The position numbers and the translations under genes are program-made. The notes beneath the pieces are model-generated. The model was not told the DNA's origin. It did no database searches and saw only the letters and a program-made list of their open reading frames with translations. Shown in pieces: positions 23,743 to 35,287 of a stretch of DNA of 64,000 nt (position 1 is the stretch's first letter; each line of letters opens with the position of its first letter). The stretch spans positions 1,364,001-1,428,000 of the forward strand of contig CM106585.1 in NCBI GenBank assembly GCA_048013815.1, in the 5' to 3' direction. The DNA comes from Setoptus koraiensis (Eukaryota > Arthropoda).

Positions 23743-25107
23743 ACAAGAAACAAAAATCAATAAACTCTTTCCGGTAACAACTTCGTGAACTTATACTGCA
23801 CCCAAATAAACCATATAATTGAGCAATTGAATAGTCAGAGCTTCATTGTCAGTTTTCATGTTGCTCAGCCCACAAAAAATCGGGTAATACGGCGTAACTG
23901 GACTGGCTTTACTAAACACGATAAATAGTAGTATTGTAAAAGAGCAAATCTTTTGTAGGCGGTATATGCAACTATCATCTTGATGGGCGCCGTTGAAGAA
24001 AATCAATGCGTGTAAAAGATTTTTCGTCAATGTATGTTAGAATCAGATGATGTTGTGACAACCAATAAAGTAGAACCCTTATCTAATTAATAATTAGCAA
24101 TTACCCTGCAAATAAAAGCGAGATTTATAAATCTAGTGTCGTGGGCAGAGTTTTTTTTTCTGCATTGGTGGCCCATTTCCTCGGCAAACTCAATTGATAC
24201 GCATATCTCGTGCGTCCTCAAAGAAGGTGATACATTTCAATCTGGCCACTCTTGTTCTTGAGCGGTTCAAAAGAATGGTCAGAATGAAATAGGAAACATG
24301 AGAATTTTTATCGAATTGATCATGCGAGTACCTTTCTGACATCAGCGAAAGCGGTCAACTACCAATAGAAATGTATACAATGCTATCACGGCGAGTGAAG
24401 AAGCCGACCAATTACCTTTGACTCTCCCTATCAAAAAACTCTGAGCGCTCCTACCGTGGCGATGGGGTGCTGTTTCAGAAAAAAAAATGGCATTTTGTTG
24501 TGAGACACAAGCAACAGGTGACCAACTCGCTCGGTCGCACAAGTTTGACAGCAATCAACTCTCCATCACCAATGAGGACATCACAGTTGTTGATGATTCG
24601 AGCGAATATTCGCAATTTGACAAAGAGATCGATAGAAGATGTCGCTAGGCCACTCAGGCTCAAGAAAATACTCGTAGGCGGTAAGACTTAGAAAACCATG
24701 CTTCGTCTTTATTTCAGAAGCACAATGGGCGAAAAATCCACAGAAGAAAGGGCTTTCTCTACAGTAACAACTCAAACGAATGTCCTCAACAATTCTGCAA
24801 AACCAGTGGTTTTGTAGCTTATTCTTTGGTACCATGCATGGTTCGAAAAACCTCAATATCTCTAGTGATAAATTAAATTGGCTGAAAATTTAAAACCTAA
24901 CCCATCCTGTAGTTGAAAAAGGAAAACAAAGATCAGCATCGTTCAGACAGTGTATGATGAATTGTCAAGGCTTTATCTATTCATTGAATACAATCGTATG
25001 AGGTACGATCATCGCGATAATAACACAAATGCGTTGATGAAATTAGAGTGAGTCTCTAATTACAGATTGGGCTATTTGCAACAATCAACTTGAACACCAT
25101 TGCATGA
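23743..25107. other. Intergenic between convergent secreted-protein genes
   Basis: No gene supported. It contains an AATAAA near 23757 for the upstream gene. Confidence 0.5.
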
Positions 25108-25437
25108 TTATAATTTGTTTGCGACCTTGTTTAATCCACTTTTGACGTCTTGTTTAGCGTTTTCTTTGATCATGTGTCCCAGATCTTTAGCTGTGAGCTC
25201 ATCGACCTTCAATCTTGTCTCGAAGTCGCTCAAGCGTTGCTTCTCTTTGGCAATTTCGCCTTTCAATTTTTGCTCTTCCTGTTTGTATTGGTTTGCAATT
25301 TTTTGTTCCTCGTTCTTAACTCCCTGGGCTATGTTTTGAGCTTTTTGGGCGGCAAGTTGCTGTTCCTGAGGTGAGGCTTTGGCATCGATCATGACAATTA
25401 TGCTCACAAGCAAAACGATTGACAGTATAACCTTCAT
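25108..25437 (-). CDS. Small secreted charged coiled-coil protein (copy 2)
   Basis: The start at 25437 gives 109 residues with signal peptide MKVILSIVLLVSIIVMIDA, then KASPQEQQLAAQKAQ. A Lys/Gln/Glu-rich helical body (EEQKIANQYKQEEQKLKGE) and VDELTAKDLGHMIKEN follow, ending NKVANKL. The longer frame upstream (from 25506) lies in an intron: an acceptor (tttatctag) ends at 25469 and a donor CAACAG/GTAAGT is at 25616. TATATAA at 25702-25708 completes a promoter and leader-exon layout. It is an inverted paralog of the 21710-22045 gene. Confidence 0.8.
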   Translation of the reverse strand: MKVILSIVLLVSIIVMIDAKASPQEQQLAAQKAQNIAQGVKNEEQKIANQYKQEEQKLKGEIAKEKQRLSDFETRLKVDELTAKDLGHMIKENAKQDVKSGLNKVANKL

Positions 25438-27243
25438 TTTGATTTTTTGGAGTTTTGTTTTGTTTTTTCTAGATAAAGAAATATAAGTGACAGGTTGGGA
25501 TATCAAGAATAGGATTCGGTTAGATTGATAAGTGTGATAGTATGATGAAAATCTTGGATACTTCGACAGGCTGTTAAGAGCTACTCTTGCTCTATCTGAT
25601 TGCTTTCATCACTTACCTGTTGAGATATTTCTATTAAACTAATGAAAGTTTGCTGTCGATTGTTGATTCGTTGATTGCTGTTCCCTCGATTTCGATGAGT
25701 TTATATATTGGTCCTCTCAGAAATGGTGGCGAAGAAATGCATGAGTCAACTATTTACATTGGGTAGAGATAACAACTCTTAGTTTCGTTAACATTTATCT
25801 GTTCCATACCCTTGACAAAGGGGGAAAATATGAGTTATTTGTCTTTGTTATTTACTGAGAGAAGATCCTGCGAAAAAAATAGAAACTAACAACAATAAGT
25901 TTATTATCACACATAATCAATACTACTAGTACGACTATTTGTTTCTACCACTGACACAGACACATTGAAGCATTACAAGTTTTGAGATCTGATCAATATT
26001 TAATGCCATAGATAACTACGATTCACTCGAAAACTATAGATCATAATTTTCAGATAAATGTCAACCGCACGCGATGGATATTGAGCTAAGCGAACCGAGG
26101 CCTTTTTATTTTACTATGTCATCGGTATGAGGAAAGGAAATTGTACTGGAAACGCCGCGTTAGCTGTGGCGAAGTATGGAGAAGCAAGCCTCGCACAGTA
26201 ACGAAGATCAAGAACGCGGTAGCGCACAGGATATTCTTCAGATTTTATCACCTTGAAGCAGATGCCCCTGAGAGTCTAGTGAATTCGTTTAGCTCAATTT
26301 TTTGGTTTCCTTCAATAGGAGACGCAACATGTTTTTAGGATAAAGTGAATGATCCTCGTACTTTCATTTCGAATCTTTTCACTGAAATTTCTGACCCTTT
26401 TTGTGATCGATTTTAATCGAAAGAATGCTTTCTCGGTGATCGTTTTTTGTCTATAAAATCGATAGATTGGCTTCATTGTAGTAACAATTGAAATATAACA
26501 TTTTTCCAAACCATTTTTGTGACTGCTTTTCGGGTTTTTTCATATGGATGTCAGCGTTATGATTTTGCAAGGACCATTCTTTTTTATTTCCCACCAACAG
26601 AAACCTCAAATTTTGATCATTTAACAACACTCTATCGTTTCGGTGGTATCTTGCCAGGCAGAGGTGAAGATACAGTCACCAGGTTATTCTCTATCAATAG
26701 TATTTTCGACTTGCCATGCTGTTGAGATTTTTTAAGGGAGAATCTGTTATGTCAACTACTGCGCGTCAATTATGAAAATCGAGAAGAATATCATTCGAGA
26801 TTCTGGTGTCACAAACTGACAAAAGACAAGTTAATTATAGTAGGTAATTATATATTGAAAGTAACCGATCTAGAATTGGGATCTGTAAAAGTGACGTTCT
26901 ACAGGGACATAGATGGAGTTTAGGCTAAAAATTTAATTGATTGTGACACTATTTATTGGTCAATTTAATTGTGCAATATTCGACAGTTCCTTCTGTAATT
27001 TTATAGTCCTTTTTCACTTTGACTATCAATCATAATCAACAACTAAATAGCATCTACATTTGTTTCTCTAGCTGATGAGAGCAGGACTGAACAGCCCTGG
27101 TTAGATGACGGACCATTGGCATACGATAACTAGCGATGGTAAGCACTCGATGTCAACTACAAAAGTTGCCACCACGATAGCGATTTTGGGCCATCAATTT
27201 GTGTCTGCCAATTAAATTTTTTGTTTATCTGCCCAATGTGTGT
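25438..27243. other. Intergenic with leader exon of the 25108-25437 gene
   Basis: Includes the inferred 5' UTR exon (about 25675-25617), its intron and TATA box. The rest, about 25.8-27.2 kb, shows no supportable gene. Confidence 0.5.
25702..25708 (-). promoter_or_regulatory. TATA box candidate for the 25108-25437 gene
   Basis: TATATAA on the minus strand, 85 bp before a consensus GTAAGT donor. Confidence 0.5.
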
Positions 27244-27564
27244 TTAGTATAGATATGGGTTGCGTCCATAGCGCATAGCGAGCAATTCCTCTCGCTCAAG
27301 CTCCTCTTCTTCCAGTTCAGCTTCTTCTTCAGCTGCTAATTCTTCTTCAGCTAGACCTAGAGCTTGACGTTTAGCTAGTTGATGGGGCTTCTTTCGTTCA
27401 ATTGTGTGCTCATTATGAACGTGTTCGACATGTGCTCTTTTAACCTGGTGTTCATCGTGGTCATGAGTCACTTCGCTCTTCGATGGCTTAGAGCTTTTTG
27501 GTTTGGCTGCATCCACGACAACCATTAAACATACCAATATTACTAATGATGCTGCGACCTTCAT
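27244..27564 (-). CDS. Secreted propeptide-like Glu-rich protein with dibasic sites
   Basis: The frame is 106 residues. The signal peptide MKVAASLVILVCLMVVVDA is followed by AKPKSSKPSKS, a His-rich part (THDHDEHQVKRAHVEHVHNEH) and IERKKPHQLAKRQALGLAEEELAAEEE. A Glu/Leu helix follows, then a C-terminal MRYGRNPYLY. The VKR and AKR sites and the aromatic C-terminal peptide after a Glu-rich spacer recall a peptide precursor, but no known peptide is recognised. An upstream donor AATCAG/GTAAGT (27825) and TATATATT (27922-27929) suggest the same leader-exon layout as its neighbours. Confidence 0.75.
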   Translation of the reverse strand: MKVAASLVILVCLMVVVDAAKPKSSKPSKSEVTHDHDEHQVKRAHVEHVHNEHTIERKKPHQLAKRQALGLAEEELAAEEEAELEEEELEREELLAMRYGRNPYLY

Positions 27565-29237
27565 TGTGACTAGTTTTTTGATAGAAAAAAAAAATGCAGT
27601 TTGGTTAATCGTTGTACCTAAAATTTAAATTCTGAAGCTTTGCAGCGTTTGCTCAATATGCAAGTCGAATGCAGCATATTAACAGCTATACAAGATAATC
27701 ACGTTGGTAATATATAGCATTCAACAATTTATTGATGCACTTAGAGCGGAATTCTTGCCATCGGTACAATCATTTCGATAGAAGTACAACAATTGAGCTT
27801 ATTTCTACTTTTAAAGTCTACTTACCTGATTACTCCTACTACTTTCTGTAATAAATTAAAGATTACTGTCAAAAATAAACCTACTAAGTTACTATCTTGC
27901 TTTCGAACATCGGTATTCCCAATATATATCAGTTTGGATGTGATAGATTAATTCACTTGTCCTCTTGATGTCCCCAGGAGAAAACAACGGTGTTTGTTTA
28001 ATCAACTTTATTTACACTGTAACTTCCACCTTGAACTTTTCAATATTACTAGATGAATATTATAGAAAATTCTTTGGTTGTTAACCTTTATCATTGCAAA
28101 TGTTACTAATCGACATCTATTTTTTGTTGATCTATTCGGAAATGTCGCTAACAACCAACCAAGTCATGAATAGAGTAGATTCGAAAGGCAAGACAGCACA
28201 AATGAACATTGATTATACTTTAGTTTTTTCAATTTATTCATCTTTGTTTGTACTATCAGTCAATAGTAGGTAGTCGATATTAATGAGTGGCAGTCAGCTC
28301 GACCGAAGGTAAGATGGTTCTTCGAACATGACCGATACTTTACGTTTATGGGACAGTGTTTCCTGGTAAATCCCAAGTCGGGTCAATTTCGATCCAGGAT
28401 TGTAATCACAATTCAGGTTCGTATGAAAATCAATTACTTCCACTAGACCGGAACCTCTCGGATTTCATATTCAAGAGAGTTTCGACTCGATTTATTGCTT
28501 AGGACTCATTAGATATCGTCAAAATCAACAAACTTAGAAGGTCTTGAGGGTACCGAAAATCTAATCATCTAATAATCGACTTGTGCATCAAACGATATCC
28601 AAATCGTTCTGCTGAACGATGAGTTTCTTCGCAATGGGAGCACAGGTGATTTCTAGTGGACTAATAAGCGCTCCATTCCATATCATGGAGAATCGGGAAT
28701 CTCTAAGCATATGGAATAGACTGAAAAAATTCAGTTGATCAGTTGACCTTCGATTAATCTGAGAAGGGCCTGGAAAAATAGTGGCAGCTCGAACCTCTCA
28801 AAGGTGAACTAAACTAGAGCACCGATTCCTTTTCGAAACTTACATATTCTGTTAGTTCCAATTATCATAGTGATTATAAGCTCTAATAGAATAGCATATA
28901 GTAGCTGTAAGACGAATAGATCGTCGTTACAACGAAAGGTTCATTTTTCGCGGAATTTTTCGAATTGGCCTCTTTCGGACAAACTTTGTTTTCTAGGTTA
29001 ACCCATTGAATAACGAGACAATTTTTTTTTATTTGTTTGGCCCTTGGTTGTCACACGGCAGACTGCGAATAAGCAATCAAGTGGACATCAACAATAGCCA
29101 TTCTCTATTTATTAGTGCATCGGCATGTTTTAACAAGCAATTAATACTCTTCTTATTATATGAATTGGGATTAGATTTCTGGACGAAATGCCGCAAGAAT
29201 ATTATTATTATTAATCAATCATATTCTATAGCATCAA
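27565..29237. other. Intergenic, AT-rich
   Basis: Holds the inferred leader and promoter of the 27244-27564 gene to about 27930. The rest shows no gene I can support. Confidence 0.5.
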
Positions 29238-29723
29238 TCAACAGTCTTCTTCGCCACCACCGTGACCTCCCTCACAATCATCTGGACAGTCGTCATTGCA
29301 ATCTTCTCCTTTTCCCTTTACATGTCCGTGCGACTCGTCTTCGCATTCCTCTTCGGCGGGCTCCTCACAATCCTCCTCGGCTTCATGAACTGTGACTGTA
29401 TGTTTTTTTACGGGCTCCTCTTCTTCGCATTCCTCTTCGACGGGCTCCTCACAATCCTCCTCGGCTTCATGAACTGTGACTGTGTGTTTTTTTACGGGCT
29501 CCTCTTCTTCGCATTCCTCTTCGACGGGCTCGGCGACTTCTTCTTCACATGCTTCTTCACAATCGTCACCATCGCATCTTCTCACTCTGACAAGTGGCTC
29601 ATTGTCTTTGTTCGAATCTGAAGTTGTCTCTTGCTGTGCCAGTTCATCTCTACTAGCAATGGGGCCGGCACTGATTATGCAGGCCAAACTAAGCAGTGAC
29701 AGTATTGTTAGAATGAGCTTCAT
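29238..29723 (-). CDS. Secreted Cys/Glu-rich repeat protein
   Basis: The frame is 161 residues. The signal peptide MKLILTILSLLSLACIISA is followed by GPIASRDELAQQE, an RVRRCDGDDCEEACEEE stretch, then two tandem 26-residue units (EEECEEEEPVKKHTVTVHEA plus EEDCEEP). It ends in a His/Gly/Cys tail (HGHVKGKGEDCNDDCPDDC and a Gly-rich C-terminus). The two repeat units differ by almost nothing, so the duplication is recent or homogenised. RVRR before the Cys-rich region may be a furin-type site. Even Cys spacing in an acidic chain suggests disulfides or metal binding. A donor CAACAG/GTGAGT (29873) and TATATATAA (29941-29950) mark a leader exon. Confidence 0.78.
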   Translation of the reverse strand: MKLILTILSLLSLACIISAGPIASRDELAQQETTSDSNKDNEPLVRVRRCDGDDCEEACEEEVAEPVEEECEEEEPVKKHTVTVHEAEEDCEEPVEEECEEEEPVKKHTVTVHEAEEDCEEPAEEECEDESHGHVKGKGEDCNDDCPDDCEGGHGGGEEDC

Positions 29724-29940
29724 CTTAACGGTATGATTGTGGCTTGTTTTTCAATTATTGTTTGTACGACTGTCACTAGGGGTAAGTAAATGAATTAGGT
29801 CAATTAGTTTTTCGTTACAATCAACATTAACAAAGTCAAGACGGTAAGCTAAGTTTTCTCCTGTAAGACTCACCTGTTGACTGCCCTTGATCAATTACTG
29901 TCACTATTTAGGTAAGACACTAGTGATATGCAATTCTATC

Positions 29941-29950
29941 TTATATATAG
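29941..29950 (-). promoter_or_regulatory. TATA box candidate for the 29238-29723 gene
   Basis: CTATATATAA on the minus strand, about 70 bp before the leader donor at 29873. Confidence 0.5.
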
Positions 29951-30618
29951 TGTGTGTGTATGCACTACATACACACCTGTATCAGTTTGTATTCCCAGAA
30001 TGCAGCAGAACTGAAGTATTCTCAAATTCGCGATTATTGCCATCACTCGATAGATTCTAACCTTTGTTTATTGAATATATTAAACAAATTTACTATTATG
30101 CAATATTGCTATTATGTAATAATTGAACTACGCTATTATTGGGTAGTAAATAGCGAATAAATAAAGTGGTATCTTCATACCAATTATTGACATTGGAACA
30201 TTAGTTGGCAATGTCGATTGGAGCAAGTGGCACAACTCTGGCGACTCTGGCAGTTATTTGAATTTATCCCTCTAACACGCCTACACTTTCAACTTGCACC
30301 CATTCCTTGCTCATCTAGTCGAGTGCTACTTTGGCTGGCCAATCTAGCTAATTAGTTGTCTATTTACACGTGAATCATCGTCGGTATCCCTCTGCGGTCC
30401 TGCGGAAAGGTTTCAACCGAAGATACCGTTTCGAGCGCCTCACTCTTTGCTGCCGGTTTTTCATCCATAAAGGGTACGAGGGTACAATGAAGGGTATTTA
30501 AGCCTTTACTACAGAAAATAATTGTATAGAATTAGAACCTCTGCCATTGTGATTCTAGGTAAGCTCGTGTTCAGCTGGACGTTGTTTGTCTTTGATAGGT
30601 GAGTGTATGACATATGAA

Positions 30619-31272
30619 CTCTCATTGCCAGACTATTGCATCAGATGTTTGCAAAAAGTGTCTCGCGATTGTGTGAGGGTTGATGTTGATTACTTCATTA
30701 GAGGCTTGAACAAGGCAATCGTCAAACAAAGTGCTTATTGACAATTGAAAAGGTAGACAACGGGGGGTCGTTGTGTAAGAGAACGAGTGTATCTGTTGAC
30801 CAGTAGATCACATAAACGTCACTCTCTCGGATACATTGTACATACAGAGTATATATAGTGAGCATTGTTAAAAATTAGAACGATGTTGCTGTTGTCGTAA
30901 TCAAAAGTCAACGTTTGAATAGAAACAGCGATTTATTTTGTTATTTGTATCAACATTCGCAAAAAGCGAGTTCACTGGAACGTCTCGTATCGTTGACATA
31001 TCGACGCTTGAGAGAGTTAGAAAAAGAATCAAGCAGCCTCTCGATACTCGTACCGATTAGCTGTTGACGACTTTGTGTGAGAGGAGGGAGCATTTGAGCC
31101 GACAGTTAAATGCACTTGGCCGAAATCAACTGGTCAGTTGCTAACCTGCTTTGGATTTAAGGAGTGGGGTGAGGTAGTCGGTATGAGTATCGGCTAGTTT
31201 ACTTTTTGCATCGTGCAGTTTTGCACTGTCGGACACATCAGTATGTCACTAACGTCAACTCTCACACCGACT
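30619..31272. repeat. Dispersed repeat B, copy 1
   Basis: About 650 bp similar, in the same orientation, to 43677-44312. Shared words include attagaggcttgaacaa, gaccagtagatcacac, cgaaatcaactggtcagttg and cggacacatca. Most of it is diverged with small indels, but about 31010-31090 is nearly identical between copies. No transposase or reverse transcriptase frame. Family unknown. Confidence 0.8.
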
Positions 31273-32201
31273 TACTACAAATTTTTTGCCAATTCTGACG
31301 ACTGAAGTCGCACTGTCATGCAGTCGTTCATTTTATTCAAACTTCGTCCCAATGAATTATCATCCTTTATCTTATGGGAAATGGATATGGGATTTGCCAA
31401 TCCCATTTCCCATTTTAGAAAATCGGCTCCGAGGTTGCTCACCCATTTTTTTTTCATGAATTTGATTTTTCGGTATAAAAGAATAATTTCCCCGAAAAAT
31501 AAGCATTTTCAGGGAAATTAAATCATGTTTCGTGTTCCTCATAAACAGGTGAATTCGACAAGACCAGAGTTAAGTCGAAATCGGTGTCACGCAGAAAGGG
31601 TTTACCTTGTGCGATATCATCCTATTCAGTAAGTCTATTACAGATACTCACGAGAAATGGTGAGCAGTTGTATCACTATCTCATTGACATTGAAGCATTA
31701 GTCGATATCGCGACATTATCAGTAACTTTCAACTGTTAATTAGTTATCCACACACTTATCTCATAGTTAATGGCACCCATTGCGTGCCCAGAAAGTTGAC
31801 ATCATCAATGTTGTTCAGTCAAACAAACTCATCTTGGCAATGAAACCATTCGAGGTCGTTCGACGAAGCGAAGGAAAGTCATATTGATGTAATTATTATG
31901 ATAGAAATGCACGATATAGTGTTCGGCAGCTTTCAGATTGGCGATCCATTTATTTATGTAATTATCTCGTCTACCAGTTACGTTATGATACTTGAATTAA
32001 GTACAGTGTATATGCAAATAGTGATAATACGCGCGCCTATTTATTGATTGTCGATCGGCATGATCAAGTGATTAGCGACAACAATTGTCACATAATGACG
32101 TTAATTGACTCTCAATGACATCACTTGTTGATTGCGTTTGTACGATTACACAATGAGCGCATTATTATTAATTAGGTAAACACAATCATGTGATCGCCAT
32201 C

Positions 32202-32226
32202 TCGCTCTCTCTCTCTCTCTCTCTCT
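32202..32226. repeat. (CT)n microsatellite
   Basis: About 11 CT dinucleotides, about 95 bp beyond the 3' end of bsh. Confidence 0.8.
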
Positions 32227-32319
32227 GCCCCTGTCCATCTGTGCAATCTTGCAACTTGTCAACTTGCCTATCGACTTATTACGTAATGTCCGTAACGTAA
32301 TTGGCCGTTGTTGTTCTCT

Positions 32320-34805
32320 TCATTGACTTAATCGTCGTGGCAATTGGTCTTCGTCGTTGTTGTCGTTGCCGACATGAATATTATCATTATTGTCGTCATC
32401 ATCACCATCGTCATCATCATCATCATCATCATCATCTGTCATTAGAACTACCTCAACTGTTTTATTATCGTCCAACTCACTGATTGTTTGTTGCGTTATT
32501 CTGGCATGTGCGACACTGTTGTTAGAATTATTTGACGTCAATTGTTTGCTAGATGCTTTACTGGTTGGCCCGTTGCTAAAACCACCGGCTACCACCATTC
32601 TTCTGACAATTTTTTTGTGCTTCATGCGTCGATTCTGGAACCTGTTAGTTGAGGCGAAACGAGCACAATGAACGATTGTAGTTACCTCAAAATCTGGCGA
32701 CATGAAAATGGAGATGCAATGGAAAAATTAAACTCACCAAGTCTTCACTTGTGTTTCACTCAGATCCAACTCAGCGGCCAGCTCGAATCGTTCCGGCGTA
32801 GACAGATAGCGCTGCAACTCGAACCTATGTGTCCGTGTAAAGAGAGTGGCAACCGAGGTGGCAAGACGATTTGCAGTGTGAATGAGAGTTACATTTTCTA
32901 GATTGAATCAGATTGACTTGAAAGCGGATCATCAACTCACCTGTGCTCCAGTCCGAGTAACTGTTGATCAGAGAAGACTGTGCGCGCCTTTCGACGACGC
33001 TGACCGGCCGCCAGACGATTGTTGCCCGAGAAACGGGACCGCTGGCAGAGCTGCTGTTGTTGTTGTGAATCATTTGTCAAGGAGACAAAATTATGATTAT
33101 TGTGCGACTGATGGCCGCCACTTGCTGCATTGTCCGCTGCGTATTGACGAGCTGCTATGTCCTCCTGGCCACCACCATTGCCTGTCGTCTGCTTAGCTAT
33201 AGTTGCCTTGTCCGATCTACTGGCAAATACGAGCGACGAAGCCGAGTTGCCGGATACAGGTGAGGAGCTGGGGCTCGATGTGGATGGCGAAGGTGACGAC
33301 TGTATGCGATTGATGCTCGCCTCATTGTCAGATATTGTATGTCTCTTGGCAAACGGCGACTCTTCGCCACTGTGCTTGTTATTCACCAATATAGATCTGC
33401 CTTGTAGCTGTTGTTGTTGTTGCTGTTGTTGTTGTTGTTGCTGCTGCTGCTGTTGTTGTTGCTGCTGCTGATGGTGTTGTTGTTGTTTGCAAGCGTAACC
33501 GGTAACTGATCTAGCCGTGATTGTGCCATTGTGAGGGCAAACATTGCGCGAACTTTGTTGATTGTGCAAATGTACAGTATCATTGCAACAGATTTGTTGT
33601 TGTTGTTGCCTCGGTGAACTCACCTGTTGTTGTTTGCCTGTTTGTTTGAGCTGCAATTGCTGCAACAAATGAATCTTGTCGCTTGGATCACCCAACTGCG
33701 GCGCTGTGACATTAGATTGCATTGTGGCGGTTGCTGTTGTGGGCGACGATGTTGTGGCTAGTGTTGTCATTGGTGACGATTTATTGCCAATCGCTGACAC
33801 ATCAACAGCGGCTGCCGTTAATATGGCCATCATATGACGAATGTTAGTGTTTTGGCTCAAGTCATAAACGTGCGCATAATCAGGATTGAGAATGGATGTA
33901 ATGAGCGCCGATGACAGACGCTGCTTTGAATTTGATGCGGACATCGGTGATGCAACATTATCATTTGTTGTTGCACTGTTTGTATTATCTAAAGTGTTGG
34001 TTGCAGTGCACAATCTAGATACGACGGCGTTTGTATTGCCGGCAATTGTTGACTGTTGTTGCTGTTTTGTGGCCAAAAACAGATTGCTGTTGTTGTCGAG
34101 ATAACTAACTATGTCACTGTTGTGCTGAGACTGGCAATCATCAGCTTTCAATTGATTATTTGAATATAACGACAATTGTTGTTGTTGTTGTTTACAGTCA
34201 ATTAGGTGCTGTGGCTCAAATTTAGCACACTCATGATGGTGATCTGATAATTGAGATAGATGACTATTGCGTAACTTGTTGTTAGTAACACTGTTATTGT
34301 TTTGGATGTTTTCGGTTGCTGAAGCGACGTTTTGAGCCTCCAAACATAGATTGTACGCGTTTTTGATGGCTGACGCGGACGCTTTGGTGCCTCCATTGGC
34401 ACATCTCAACAGCACCGCTGCCAAACAACTCGTGAGAGTTGTTTGTTGGTTGTGCTGACCGGCAGAATAATGTATACCAATGTCACTGTCCAATAAATCG
34501 TCGTGCATCAATATGTCACCGTGAGCGAAACCGTTAGTTGGTTTCATCAATGGCGCTCTCATAGTGTTTGTATGTTCTGTATCTGGCTGATGACGATGAT
34601 GATGACGATGAGGCTGCTGCTGCTGATGATGATGATAGCCGGTGGTCGCAATTATTGACGCGTCCGGTTGATTGATTGAGCATCTGTTCGACTGTTTGCC
34701 ACTATTGTTGCTGTGGCTCAGTATATCTTTCACATAGAAAGACGATGGCGACGACGACGACGAAGACGACGACGATGACATTTTCGAGCTTCGCTTCTCC
34801 TGCAA
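32320..34805 (-). CDS. bsh: Brain-specific homeobox transcription factor, three exons
   Basis: Homeodomain transcription factor of the Bsh/BSX class, nuclear, which specifies neurons in the insect optic lobe and the vertebrate hypothalamus. Exons: 34805-32941, 32824-32738, 32641-32320, with consensus GTGAGT donors and introns of 116 and 96 nt. Both junctions fall inside the homeodomain, which reads RRRKARTVFSDQQLLGLEHR, FELQRYLSTPERFELAAELD, then LSETQVKTWFQNRRMKHKK. KARTVFSD, RYLSTPER and KTWFQNRRMKHKK are diagnostic. The product is 757 residues, far longer than insect Bsh. The extra length is in exon 1 (Ser, Gln, His and Asn runs, and a long poly-Gln at 33405-33470). The C-terminus has a poly-Asp run (near 32400-32435). 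An alternative ATG lies at 34781. Confidence 0.93.
33405..33485. repeat. CAG/CAA repeat encoding poly-Gln in bsh
   Basis: A run of about 22 mixed CAA/CAG codons on the minus strand, read as GTT/GCT triplets on the plus strand, a little after a Q-rich and H-rich segment. The mixed codons suggest it is not a pure expanding microsatellite. Confidence 0.85.
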
Positions 34806-35287
34806 ACTATCGACTAATTAGCTAATTACTGTTGACTAGTCAGCTAGTTACTATTGGCTAGTCAGCTGGCAAGCTTGCAAATTATTGATAATTGATAATA
34901 ATAGGCAGCTTGTTCCTAGCCAATTGTGCAACTTGTGTTCGTATTGATCTTACGTAACGTGTGCGTTAGATAAAATGACAGAGGAAACTGGCAGCACCAT
35001 CTATGAAACGATCTGTGCCAACCAACTTGTGCACACGTATGCGCATGAGATCACTATGCAACTGTGACTATATGCAAATTTGATGACTATCTTTGAGCTT
35101 GTTAATGTCGTCATTATATCACCTGACTTGATATAGGTATAGGTAAGCTGACAGTTGTGTCAGACACTTTTACTAGTTAGTTTAGTATGTGTGTCAGCTT
35201 ATTATGTGATATCAAACAAACCAAATACATAATATATAGACTCAAGTGTTGGCACACATTTTGCGCGCGCTAAAATCATGCGCATTA

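Larger units (their letters stand above)
29724..32319. other. Intergenic with one dispersed repeat copy
   Basis: Holds the promoter and leader of the 29238-29723 gene (to about 29950), the repeat copy at 30619-31272, and a (CT)n run at 32202-32226. A TATTTAAG with a following CTAG/GTAAGC donor-like site at about 30496-30560 resembles the leader layout of the secreted genes, but no coding exon was found after it. Confidence 0.5.

Noticed and set aside
23449-23788. Long antisense and alternate-frame ORFs over the His/Asp-rich gene
   Set aside because: Shadows of GAC/CAC codon repeats. Only the 23410 frame has a signal peptide and an upstream TATA box.
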